Assembly (NCBI RefSeq): GCF_014695385.1 | Contig: NZ_JACJOD010000030.1 | Location: forward strand, 124,001 to 188,000 | From: Trichocoleus sp. FACHB-46 | GTDB lineage: Bacteria; Cyanobacteriota; Cyanobacteriia; FACHB-46 | DNA: 64,000 bases | Direction of reading: 5' to 3' | Shown here: piece after piece, positions 8,492 to 16,615 of the stretch | Layout of the letters: every line of letters starts with the position of its first letter | Position numbering within the stretch: position 1 is the stretch's first letter | Made by a program: the position numbers and the translations under genes | The notes under the pieces: model-generated | Databases searched by the model: none | Told to the model about the DNA's origin: nothing | Seen by the model: only the letters and a program-made list of their open reading frames with translations

Positions 8492-9370
8492 ATGCACATG
8501 TTTGCTCAATTTCAGCGGCTACAAATGCAGACTAGTAGCGCGACTATCAACTTGCTGAAAAGTGGCAACGGCTATCCCATTTTGCTACTACATGGCTACC
8601 CACAAACCCATGTGATGTGGCATAGAATTGCTCCTCAGTTGGCCAAAAATTTTACAGTGGTTTTAACTGATTTAAGAGGCTATGGAGACAGTGCTAAACC
8701 GGATGCAGGGGCTGGTCATGCTAACTATGCCAAGCGGATCATGGCTCAAGACCAAGTTGAGGTGATGCACCAGTTAGGCTATGAGGAGTTTTACGTCATA
8801 GGGCATGATCGCGGAGCTAGAGTGGCACACCGCATGGCCTTAGACTATCCTCAGCGCATTAAGAAGTTGGCAGTATTAGATATTGTCCCAACTTACGAAC
8901 TGTACACTACGACCGATCAAGAATTTGCTACAGCCTACTATCACTGGTTTTTTCTCATTCAACCCTATGCCCTACCAGAAACTTTAATCGGTGCCAATCC
9001 TGAATATTTTCTCCGCACTTGTTTGGAAAGCTGGAGCAAGAATTTTTCGGCGTTTACACCTGAAGCTTTAGCCGAATATATTCGTTGCTTTAGTCAGCCT
9101 GAAACAATTCACGCAACCTGTGAAGACTATCGCGCTGCGGCTTCGATTGATTTAGTTCATGATCAAGCCGATTTAGACCAAAAAATTATGTGCCCTCTCC
9201 TCGTTTTGTGGGGTGACCAAGGCATTATTGGGCGCAAATACAATGTTCTTGAAACCTGGCGAACCAGAGCCGAGAATGTAATAGGTGAAGCGATCGCTTC
9301 AGGTCATTTTCTACCTGAAGAAGCCCCAGAAGCAACTTATCAAGCTTTATACGAATTTCTAAAAGACTAA
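8492..9370 (+). CDS. Alpha/beta hydrolase, haloacetate dehalogenase-like
   Basis: A 292-residue alpha/beta hydrolase. HGYPQTHVMWH gives the oxyanion region, and the nucleophile elbow is GHDRGAR with Asp106 rather than Ser, as in dehalogenases. The acid would be D130 (LDIVPT) and the base H272 (SGHFLPEEAPE). The spacing D106-D130 equals the D110-D134 spacing of fluoroacetate dehalogenase RPA1163. The Arg pair of that enzyme (HDRGAR) and a His-Trp pair like its halide pocket (AYYHWFF) are also present. These enzymes hydrolyse haloacetates to glycolate. The real substrate is not known; an epoxide-hydrolase-like role is the main alternative. Starts at 8492 and 8498 are both possible. Confidence 0.85.
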   Translation: MHMFAQFQRLQMQTSSATINLLKSGNGYPILLLHGYPQTHVMWHRIAPQLAKNFTVVLTDLRGYGDSAKPDAGAGHANYAKRIMAQDQVEVMHQLGYEEFYVIGHDRGARVAHRMALDYPQRIKKLAVLDIVPTYELYTTTDQEFATAYYHWFFLIQPYALPETLIGANPEYFLRTCLESWSKNFSAFTPEALAEYIRCFSQPETIHATCEDYRAAASIDLVHDQADLDQKIMCPLLVLWGDQGIIGRKYNVLETWRTRAENVIGEAIASGHFLPEEAPEATYQALYEFLKD

Positions 9371-9399
9371 GAGAACTAAGCCGCTAAAGAGACATCCTT

Positions 9400-9471
9400 G
9401 TAGGAGCGAAGCATTTGGTCATGATTCTGACCAATCAAGCAAGTATTATCTGCCGAATGCTTCGTCCCTAC
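9400..9471. repeat. Imperfect inverted repeat between convergent genes (terminator- or MITE-like)
   Basis: The arms at 9400-9418 and 9453-9471 match at 16 of 19 positions (GTAGG..CGAAGCATT.GG against its complement). Inside lies a second short repeat, GGTCA/TGACC. The right arm contains the TAG stop of the histone-deacetylase-family gene, so the element forms the shared end of two convergent genes and could terminate both. Similar GAAGCATTCGG palindromes are scattered in many cyanobacterial genomes (recalled, not searched here). Confidence 0.6.
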
Positions 9472-10391
9472 GGTCTAAATAGGCAACTCTTGATGGTTTC
9501 TACGACAGACTGTGAAAGGGTAGGCAAATCATATCCACCTTCTAACCCAAAAACAATTTTTGAAGTTACTTCTAAACAGTATTGTGTGAAGATGCCGTAG
9601 TCTTCTGGCTTAAGTGAAATGCCAGATAAGGGATCAGCATGATTGGCATCGTAACCAGCACTGACAATTAGCAAATCAGGCTGAAAACTGCCGAGAAACG
9701 GCAGAACTTTTTCCTCGAACAACGGTTGGTAGCTTGCCATTGTGCTACCCATCGGCATCGGCAAATTCAACACATTATTATGCAAACCGCGTTCCGTCGC
9801 CAAGCCTGTACCAGGGTAATTGGGAGACTCGTGCAGCGAACAATAAGCAATCTGAGGATGCTTTTCCACGATCGCCTGAGTGCCGTTGCCGTGATGCACA
9901 TCCCAATCCAAAATCGCCACGCGATTGATACCTGGTTGCTCTAGGGCGTAATAAGCCGCGATCGCCGCATTGGAAAACAAACAAAAACCCATCCCACAAT
10001 CACTCAAGGCGTGATGTCCTGGTGGACGAGCTAGCACAAATGCGGGATTGCCTGTTTGCAGCACTTGATCCACGCCATCCAACCAAGCGCTGACGGCAAG
10101 TAAAGCCACATCATAGCTGCGTGGGGAAACGGGAGTGTCGGGGTCTAAATACCCCCCACCTCGTTGGGCTAATTGCTGAATTTGTTCAATGTAAGTAGGC
10201 GGATGCACTCGACCCAAATCAGTCATAATCGGGCGCTGGTCGATGGGGGTGGGCGATCGCCACTGCAACTGGTCAGCCCAGGCCGCCGCCTTGAGCGCAG
10301 CCACTATACTCGTTAATCGTTCCGGTCGCTCTGGATGGAAACGCCCTGTTTTGTGTTCCAAAAACTCATCTGAGTAGATTACCGCCAGCAT
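9468..10391 (-). CDS. Histone deacetylase family protein (AcuC/HdaH-like)
   Basis: A ~307-residue arginase/deacetylase-fold enzyme. The start MLAVIYSDEFLEHKTGRFHP fits the family; a GTG two codons earlier is less likely. The zinc-site and active-site elements are present: ARPPGHHAL (His-His charge relay), GFCLFSNAAIAAYYA, ILDWDVHHGNGT (Asp and His metal ligands) and SAGYDANHADPLSG (the third ligand Asp). It should be a Zn2+-dependent amide hydrolase acting on acetyl-lysine or a small acetylated molecule such as a polyamine; bacterial members vary and the substrate cannot be told from sequence. It is convergent with the dehalogenase-like gene and shares its terminator-like repeat. Confidence 0.92.
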   Translation of the reverse strand: MLAVIYSDEFLEHKTGRFHPERPERLTSIVAALKAAAWADQLQWRSPTPIDQRPIMTDLGRVHPPTYIEQIQQLAQRGGGYLDPDTPVSPRSYDVALLAVSAWLDGVDQVLQTGNPAFVLARPPGHHALSDCGMGFCLFSNAAIAAYYALEQPGINRVAILDWDVHHGNGTQAIVEKHPQIAYCSLHESPNYPGTGLATERGLHNNVLNLPMPMGSTMASYQPLFEEKVLPFLGSFQPDLLIVSAGYDANHADPLSGISLKPEDYGIFTQYCLEVTSKIVFGLEGGYDLPTLSQSVVETIKSCLFRP

Positions 10392-10486
10392 CTTCACCCC
10401 ACCGCACGCTACTTCCCGATTTTACTGAATCAAAATCTAGGCGATCGTGGCCCTAGCCTCAGTTGACTGCCTGCTTAATCTGTGTC

Positions 10487-10507
10487 CCCTCTCCCAGCAG
10501 GAGAGGG
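10487..10507. repeat. Hairpin CCCTCTCC-loop-GGAGAGGG upstream of gyrA
   Basis: A perfect 8-bp stem with a 5-base loop, followed by another GGGAGAGGG. It is one of several closely similar hairpins in this window (53774, 57508, 61374). It lies between the divergent start regions of the deacetylase gene and gyrA, so here it is not acting as the end of either gene. Confidence 0.6.
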
Positions 10508-10691
10508 CTAGGGAGAGGGCGATCGCAAGCCTAACTGGGGTCATGCTCACATATCACAGAAACCAGGAAACATCAAGATGTGTTAAAATTTAGAGAGTAT
10601 TTGGCAGTTATTGAGCAGTCTATCGGCATTTTTTGGGCTTTTTTTCTCTTTAATTGCCAAAATTCTGCATTTTTGGAGTTTTTTTCACTGT

Positions 10692-13259
10692 ATGAGCACC
10701 TCCCCAGAGCGGATTGTTCCAACGGATCTGCGGAACGAAATGTCCCGGTCCTACCTGGAATACGCAATGAGCGTGATTGTAGGTCGGGCACTGCCAGATG
10801 CGAGGGATGGTCTGAAACCCGTTCATCGTCGAATTCTCTATGCCATGCATGAGCTGGGGCTAACCGCAGACCGCCCCTTCCGTAAATGTGCTCGTGTGGT
10901 TGGGGAAGTGCTAGGTAAGTACCACCCTCACGGCGATACAGCCGTTTACGATGCTCTAGTTCGCATGGCCCAAGACTTTTCCATGCGCGCTCCCCTGATT
11001 AACGGGCACGGCAACTTTGGCTCTATCGACAACGACCCCCCCGCAGCCATGCGATACACCGAGTGTCGCTTGCAATCGCTGACGATGAATGCCCTCCTGC
11101 GGGACATTGAGTCGGACACCGTTGACTTTGGTGATAACTTCGATGGCTCCCAGCAAGAACCCTTGGTCTTGCCAGCGCAGATTCCCCAACTGCTGCTGAA
11201 TGGCTCTTCTGGCATCGCGGTGGGAATGGCAACTAACATTCCTCCCCACAATCTCGGAGAGCTAATTGATGGCTTAACCGCCTTAATTCAAAATCCCGAG
11301 TTGAGCGATGCCGAACTCATTCGCCTGATTCCTGGCCCCGATTTCCCCACGGGGGGACAAGTCCTAGGAACAACGGGGATTCGCGAAGCTTACATGACAG
11401 GTCGTGGCTCCATCACCATGCGGGGTGTAGCTAGCATTGAAACGATTGAGCATCGAGGTCGTCCCGATCGCGAAGCCATCATCATTACCGAACTGCCCTA
11501 CCAAACCAACAAGGCAGCGCTGATCGAAAAGATCGCGGAAATGGTCAACGAGAAGCGCTTGGAAGGCATTTCTGACATTCGGGATGAGAGCGATCGCGAT
11601 GGCATGCGAATCGTGATCGAACTCAAGCGCGATGCTTATCCTCGTGTCGTGCTGAACAACCTCTACAAGCAAACGCCGATTCAGGCGAACTTTGGGGTGA
11701 ACACGCTGGCGCTGGTGAATGGCGAACCCCAAACCCTATCACTGAAGCAGTGTCTCCAAGTCTTCCTCGACTTCCGGATTGAGACGATTATTCGGCGCAC
11801 TCGCTATGAGTTGCGGAAGGCAGAAGAGCGTGATCATTTGTTGCAAGGTCTCTTGATTGCGCTGACCAATCTAGATGCCATTATTAACTTGATTCGGCAT
11901 GCGGCAGATGCGCCCACCGCAAAGCAAGAGTTGATCAACATCTACGGTCTCTCCGAAGCGCAATCGGATGCCATCTTGCAAATGCAACTGCGTCGCTTAA
12001 CGGCGCTAGAAGCAGAAAAAATTCAGCAAGAGCATGATGATTTGCAAGCCCAAATTGCCAACTTGCAAGATATTCTGGCTCGGCGAGAACGAATTTTAGA
12101 GATTATCTGCACTGAAGTCACTCAGCTTAAAGCGACTCATGCAACACCTCGCCGCACTGTGATTGAGCAGGCAGAAGGTGAAATTGGGGATATAGACCTG
12201 ATTGCCAACGAAAAAGCTCTGATTCTGCTCACTGAACAGGGCTACATCAAACGCATGCCCATCAACACTTTTGAAGCTCAAAGCCGAGCCACCAGAGGCA
12301 AAGCAGGCACCCGGATGAAGGAAGACGACGGGGTTGAACACTTCATCACCTGCTGCGACCACGATAGCGTCTTGTTCTTTAGCGATCGCGGCGTGGTTTA
12401 TTGCCTCAAGGCTTACCAAATTCCGATTGGGTCGCGAACTTCTCGCGGGATGCCCGTGGTTCAAATGCTGCCCATTCCTAGAAACGAGAAGATCACCTCT
12501 ATCGTCCCAGTTTCGGAATTTAGCAGCGATGAATACTTGGTGATGCTAACTTGTGGCGGCTTCGTCAAGAAGACAGCACTCTCTGCCTTCAGCAACATTC
12601 GCACCAATGGCTTAATTGCTATTTCCCTAGAAGAAGGCGATCAACTGCGTTGGGTACGCCGTGCCCGCGTGGAAGACAGCATCATTATCGGCTCTAGCCA
12701 AGGCATGGCGATTCACTTCCGAGCTGACAATGACCAACTGCGTCCGTTGGGCCGAGCTACCCGTGGAGTCAAATCCATGAATCTACGCTCTGGTGATCAG
12801 CTGATCAGCATGGACATCTTGCCTGCTAGTGTCGTTGCCAATATTGCTTCTGGCCCTGACGTGGAGGAAGAAGAGGAACTAGAAGCAGAAGAGGCAGTCC
12901 TCGCAGAAACCCAAGGGCCTTGGGTCCTAGTCGTGACTAGCTCAGGCTACGGCAAGCGGGTGCCTGTGTCTCAGTTCCGATTGCAAAATCGAGCCGGCAA
13001 AGGCACGATCGCGACGAAGTTTAAGTCTCGTCGTGCGGGTGACAAACTGGTGGCCCTACGGGTCGTCAACGAAGAAGACGAATTGATGATTATTACCAGC
13101 CGTGGCATCATCATTCGCCAAGCAATCAAGGCTATTTCTTCGCAGTCACGGGCAGCCACAGGAGTGCGAGTGCAGCGACTAGATGAAGATGACGCGATCG
13201 CCGCAGTGGCTTTAGTACCACCTTCGGCTGAAGGCACGGACGAAGAAATCGAAGAGTAA
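10692..13259 (+). CDS. gyrA: DNA gyrase subunit A
   Basis: An 855-residue type IIA topoisomerase subunit that breaks and rejoins DNA to introduce negative supercoils with GyrB. The ATG at 10692 gives [20 protein letters not shown]; 27 further in-frame codons upstream are Phe-rich and not family-like. The catalytic tyrosine is Y122 ([10 protein letters not shown]), the same number as in E. coli. The quinolone-determining region reads [10 protein letters not shown] with T83 and D87; Thr at 83 is natural in several bacteria. The C-terminal beta-pinwheel begins near residue 530, but the expected GyrA box is replaced by [11 protein letters not shown] rather T-rich leader precedes the gene and a strong hairpin follows it. 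Confidence 0.96.
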   Translation: MSTSPERIVPTDLRNEMSRSYLEYAMSVIVGRALPDARDGLKPVHRRILYAMHELGLTADRPFRKCARVVGEVLGKYHPHGDTAVYDALVRMAQDFSMRAPLINGHGNFGSIDNDPPAAMRYTECRLQSLTMNALLRDIESDTVDFGDNFDGSQQEPLVLPAQIPQLLLNGSSGIAVGMATNIPPHNLGELIDGLTALIQNPELSDAELIRLIPGPDFPTGGQVLGTTGIREAYMTGRGSITMRGVASIETIEHRGRPDREAIIITELPYQTNKAALIEKIAEMVNEKRLEGISDIRDESDRDGMRIVIELKRDAYPRVVLNNLYKQTPIQANFGVNTLALVNGEPQTLSLKQCLQVFLDFRIETIIRRTRYELRKAEERDHLLQGLLIALTNLDAIINLIRHAADAPTAKQELINIYGLSEAQSDAILQMQLRRLTALEAEKIQQEHDDLQAQIANLQDILARRERILEIICTEVTQLKATHATPRRTVIEQAEGEIGDIDLIANEKALILLTEQGYIKRMPINTFEAQSRATRGKAGTRMKEDDGVEHFITCCDHDSVLFFSDRGVVYCLKAYQIPIGSRTSRGMPVVQMLPIPRNEKITSIVPVSEFSSDEYLVMLTCGGFVKKTALSAFSNIRTNGLIAISLEEGDQLRWVRRARVEDSIIIGSSQGMAIHFRADNDQLRPLGRATRGVKSMNLRSGDQLISMDILPASVVANIASGPDVEEEEELEAEEAVLAETQGPWVLVVTSSGYGKRVPVSQFRLQNRAGKGTIATKFKSRRAGDKLVALRVVNEEDELMIITSRGIIIRQAIKAISSQSRAATGVRVQRLDEDDAIAAVALVPPSAEGTDEEIEE

Positions 13260-13297
13260 ATCCTGACAGCAGGAAATATTCAATTTTTCATTTGTAG

Positions 13298-13326
13298 GGG
13301 CGGGTCTTGGACCTGCCCTTCTTTAT
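13298..13326 (+). terminator. Rho-independent-type terminator between gyrA and tsaE
   Basis: The stem GGGCGGGTC pairs with GACCTGCCC across a TTG loop (one G-T pair), followed by TTCTTTATT. It lies 38 bases after the gyrA stop and abuts the end of the convergent tsaE gene, so it can serve gyrA and possibly both. Confidence 0.75.
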
Positions 13327-13844
13327 TGCTTGGCTGGTACATCTTGCAAGAAATCTAGGCTAAACCCGCCCACTCCCACTAATTCAACGTAACGACCAGC
13401 CAACTCGGGTTGATTAGCGATCGCCTCATCACCCCCAGCCTCACCTGGATAGCGCAAATGCACCTGTAAATAACGCTCTGGCAGATAAGGCAACCGCTCG
13501 GCCCACTCGATCGCCATGATGCCCAGGGGGTAATCGGCTCCCTCCCAGTAACTCTCCAAATTGAGCTCGGTAACCTCGGGCGGCTGCAAGCGGTACAAAT
13601 CCAGGTGGTAGAGTGGCAACCGACCTTCCATGTACTCGTTAATCAGCGTAAAGGTGGGACTATCAATGGCTTCTGAAATCCCTAACCCTGCTCCTAAACC
13701 TTGGACCAAAGTCGTCTTGCCGCTGCCCAGATCACCTTCTAAGAGGAGAGTGCTACCAGCAGGTAAAGTTTGCCCTAGCATCAGACCGAGCGATCGCGTG
13801 GCTGCGGCATCTGGAAGGATTAACGTCAGAGACTCAACTGCCAT
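13323..13844 (-). CDS. tsaE: tRNA threonylcarbamoyladenosine biosynthesis ATPase TsaE
   Basis: A 173-residue P-loop ATPase with GDLGSGKTTLVQGLGAGL (Walker A) followed by SPTFTLINEY and LYHLDLYRL, the TsaE signature. It works with TsaB, TsaC and TsaD to make t6A37 in tRNAs that read ANN codons. The protein is slightly longer than the usual ~150 residues because of a C-terminal extension. It lies 24 bases downstream of the yvcK-like gene on the same strand, so the two are probably co-transcribed. Confidence 0.94.
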   Translation of the reverse strand: MAVESLTLILPDAAATRSLGLMLGQTLPAGSTLLLEGDLGSGKTTLVQGLGAGLGISEAIDSPTFTLINEYMEGRLPLYHLDLYRLQPPEVTELNLESYWEGADYPLGIMAIEWAERLPYLPERYLQVHLRYPGEAGGDEAIANQPELAGRYVELVGVGGFSLDFLQDVPAKQ

Positions 13845-13868
13845 GAGAACCCACTCACTCCAAAAGCG

Positions 13869-15236
13869 CTACAAACTGTGAGTGCGAGTGTACCAACGAA
13901 ACAGGATTTGAGCCAACCGTTGCGAGTTATGCCGCACGAGTCCGGTGCGTTCATCTTCATCCATGACATTGGCAAGGACAATGCGACAGCCCAACAGCTT
14001 GACAGTTTGGCGATCGAGTTCAACCGGATTCGAGTCTTCTTGAGCGTAGCGAATCAGGGCTTTAGCCGAAGGAATTTTGCTTTGCACCAGCACCGCATCA
14101 AACAGCCGTTGTCCGCAAGCCGCATCGATCGCCTGAATGTGATCGGATACGCTGTAACCTTGCGTTTCTCCTGGTTGCGTCATGATGTTGCAGACATAAA
14201 TCCGAGGGACTTTGCGTTGAGCGATCGCCTCAGCAATTTCAGGAACTAACAAATTGGGAATGACGCTGGTGTAGAGACTACCCGGTCCAATAATGATGTA
14301 GTCTGCTTCCCGAATGGCTTGCAATACGCGGGGCAAAGCGGGGGGATTCTCGGGGGTACAGCCAATTTTGACGATGCTGCCTTGGGCGGCGGTAATGCTG
14401 GACTCGCCCTCAATGCGGCGACCATCGGCTAACTCGGCCCATAGGCGCACATCGCTCAGAGTGGCAGGCAACACTCGGCCCCGCACCGCCAAAACTTCGG
14501 AACTAGCAGCGATCGCTTGCTCTAAGTTCCCCGTGATGTCGTTCATCGCCGTTAAGAACAGGTTGCCAAAGCTGTGTCCGGTTAGCCCATCGCCAGCCCG
14601 AAACCGATACTGAAATAGCTCCGTCACCAATCGTTCTTCATCGGCTAAAGCCGCGAGGCAATTGCGAATATCGCCAGGAGGCAATACCCCAATTTCCCGG
14701 CGCAACCGTCCGGAGGAACCGCCATCATCAGCCACAGTCACGATCGCAGTAATATTGGCGCTGTAAGTTTTCAAGCCTCGCAAAAGCGTTGAGAGACCTG
14801 TACCACCCCCTACTGTGACAATTTTTGGACCGCGATTAAGACGACGGTGATTGAGCAGGACATCGACTAACTCTTCATCGCCATCTGGCATCAATACCTC
14901 GGTGATGGAACCAAGGGTACGGGTTTGGCCCCACAAAATCAGCAATAGACCAAAGATGATTACCAGCGGCCCGCTAATGTAGCTCGGAATAATTTCTGTA
15001 ATAAATTCCAGAAAGCTCTGGACTAGCTGAATCAAGGTAAAAATTGGGGTCAGCTTAATCCAAATTGCTAAGCCCAAGCTGGTTAGTAAGACACCTCCGG
15101 CACTCAGCAGTAACCAGCGTTTCACGAGTAATCCAGGTGCCAACCACTTAAACCAACGGCTAACTCGCAAAGGCGTGCGCTGGCGCGATTCCTGCGTGAG
15201 GGCATTTAGGGCTTGTTTTAATAAACCAATTGTCAT
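13869..15236 (-). CDS. YvcK/CofD-like protein with N-terminal membrane domain
   Basis: A 455-residue protein. Residues ~135-450 form the YvcK (gluconeogenesis factor) fold, with [31 protein letters not shown] and [20 protein letters not shown]. In Bacillus this family binds UDP-sugars and is needed for growth on gluconeogenic carbon and for cell-wall regulation. Here residues ~30-110 add two or three hydrophobic segments ([12 protein letters not shown], then [14 protein letters not shown]), so the protein should sit in the membrane; the Bacillus protein has ~320 residues and no such part. Start ATG at 15236. Confidence 0.9.
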   Translation of the reverse strand: MTIGLLKQALNALTQESRQRTPLRVSRWFKWLAPGLLVKRWLLLSAGGVLLTSLGLAIWIKLTPIFTLIQLVQSFLEFITEIIPSYISGPLVIIFGLLLILWGQTRTLGSITEVLMPDGDEELVDVLLNHRRLNRGPKIVTVGGGTGLSTLLRGLKTYSANITAIVTVADDGGSSGRLRREIGVLPPGDIRNCLAALADEERLVTELFQYRFRAGDGLTGHSFGNLFLTAMNDITGNLEQAIAASSEVLAVRGRVLPATLSDVRLWAELADGRRIEGESSITAAQGSIVKIGCTPENPPALPRVLQAIREADYIIIGPGSLYTSVIPNLLVPEIAEAIAQRKVPRIYVCNIMTQPGETQGYSVSDHIQAIDAACGQRLFDAVLVQSKIPSAKALIRYAQEDSNPVELDRQTVKLLGCRIVLANVMDEDERTGLVRHNSQRLAQILFRWYTRTHSL

Positions 15237-15718
15237 TACTGAGCGAGGAGGTAAAACATCTGGATAGGTAAATATGCAGCAACCGCTTCTGACTCTAACA
15301 GCACAACTACACTTCTAGAAGCGATTTGACTGTAGGTAGGTCCCGAAAGTTGCTACTTTGTCTTATAAGAATGGCTGCTGCAAAATCTGGCAGCCCTGGG
15401 TGGAACAAAATTAAAAAATGACTCGCTCTAGGTAGTGGAGACCGTAAGCCTGCATTAACTTGAAAACTCATACCGTTAATGCCCATAGTAGAGGCTGAAC
15501 TTAAAACCCTAAGGCCTCGTCAATGAATCGTCGTGAAACCAATCTAAAATGCCAGTTTAGGGCGATCGCAACTTGACCTAGCCTGGAATCAAAGGGCAGG
15601 AGTTGGCTAAAGTAGAAATCTGGATTACTGAGATTGGGGTTGAAGTTAAAGGTACGAACGGCAACACGGACTTGAGCAACGCGACTAATTTTACTGACAG
15701 AACTTCCATGTGCATCCT
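15237..15718. other. 480-base intergenic region with three hairpins
   Basis: It lies between the divergent starts of the yvcK-like and mlaF-like genes. Three inverted repeats are visible: GGCTGC/GCAGCC (15373-15378, 15390-15395); AGCCT plus GCATTAAC paired with GTTAATGC plus AGGCT (15447-15459, 15475-15496); and GAGGC/GCCTC (15491-15495, 15514-15518), which competes with the previous stem. No open frame here looks like a gene. It could be a leader or small RNA on either strand, or plain promoter DNA. Confidence 0.35.
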
Positions 15719-16549
15719 ATGGCTGAGCCTCTGACAGAACTCCAAGACATCTCTAACTCGCACCCTATGGCTGAGCCATTGATTGAACTGAAAGGAGTGT
15801 CTAAAACATTTGGCAAAAATGCGGTGTTGGATAATGCAGATCTAACCATTCATCGCGGAGAAGCCCTAGCAGTGATTGGGCCTTCTGGAACTGGTAAGTC
15901 TACAATCCTCCGGATTATTGCTGGGTTGTTGGCACCGGATGCAGGGGAAATTTATGTGCAGGGGCAACGGCGAAAAGGTTTGATTGAAGACAGCGCTGAC
16001 CCAATTGGGATTGGCATGGTATTTCAACAAGCAGCTTTGTTTGACTCCCTCACCGTGGAGGAGAATGTCGGGTTCTTGCTGTATGAGCATTCCAATTTGC
16101 CGCGACGCCGCATTCGGGAATTGGTCAATCAAAAACTGGAAATGGTGGGATTGGCCGGAATTGGCAGTCGCCTGCCTGCTGAGCTTTCTGGAGGCATGCG
16201 CAAGCGGGTGAGTTTTGCCCGTGCCATTATGGCAAATCCTGAGAACCCGGATGGGTCGCCAGAAGTGTTGCTCTACGACGAACCCACAGCGGGACTGGAC
16301 CCGATCGCCTCCACCGTGATTGAAGATTTGGTGCGTCAACTACAGTCAGTCCAAGGAGGTTGTAGCTCTTATGTCATGGTGACTCACCAAGACAGCACCA
16401 TTCGCCGTACCGCTGATCGGATTGTGTTTCTCTACCAAGGTAAAGTGCAGTGGCAAGGCACCGTCAATGATATTGATACTACAGATCACCCTTTAGTTCG
16501 ACAATTTTTTAGTGGCAGTGTAGAAGGACCAATCCAAGTGATTGGTTAA
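15719..16549 (+). CDS. ABC transporter ATP-binding protein, MlaF type
   Basis: A 276-residue ATPase with Walker A GPSGTGKST, signature LSGGMRKRVSFARAIM and Walker B VLLYDEPTAGLDP. The GGMRKR signature is typical of the MlaF/TTG2A/Ttg ATPases that drive phospholipid or lipid exchange between membranes with a permease (MlaE) and an MCE protein (MlaD). The MCE protein is the next gene. No permease is adjacent, as is common in cyanobacteria. The first ~16 codons are a tandem near-duplicate of the next 16, giving two possible ATG starts (15719 and 15767) and an upstream GTG (15710). The shorter start matches the usual family N-terminus. Confidence 0.93.
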   Translation: MAEPLTELQDISNSHPMAEPLIELKGVSKTFGKNAVLDNADLTIHRGEALAVIGPSGTGKSTILRIIAGLLAPDAGEIYVQGQRRKGLIEDSADPIGIGMVFQQAALFDSLTVEENVGFLLYEHSNLPRRRIRELVNQKLEMVGLAGIGSRLPAELSGGMRKRVSFARAIMANPENPDGSPEVLLYDEPTAGLDPIASTVIEDLVRQLQSVQGGCSSYVMVTHQDSTIRRTADRIVFLYQGKVQWQGTVNDIDTTDHPLVRQFFSGSVEGPIQVIG

Positions 16550-16615
16550 GCGTTCCGAAGTGAAAATTGCTCAGGTCTACACCGATTTGATCGCAGTACC
16601 AACGAGGCATGAGGC

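Noticed and set aside
8340-8558. 72-codon frame upstream of the dehalogenase-like gene
   Set aside because: It overlaps the start of the real gene, has no family-like pattern and a poor ribosome site.
11049-11057. T83 in the gyrase quinolone region as a resistance mutation
   Set aside because: Thr at this place is the natural residue in several bacteria, so it is not evidence of selection.
12096-12464. Long antisense frame inside gyrA and similar shadows in clpP, speA, lysC and glgP
   Set aside because: They are mirror frames of strongly coding genes, with no family motifs of their own.
15603-15731. Codon-like stretch (LAKVEIWITEIGVEVKGTNG) before the MlaF-type gene
   Set aside because: The only start is a TTG touching its own AGGAG and the frame runs into the next gene; it may be chance or an old remnant.
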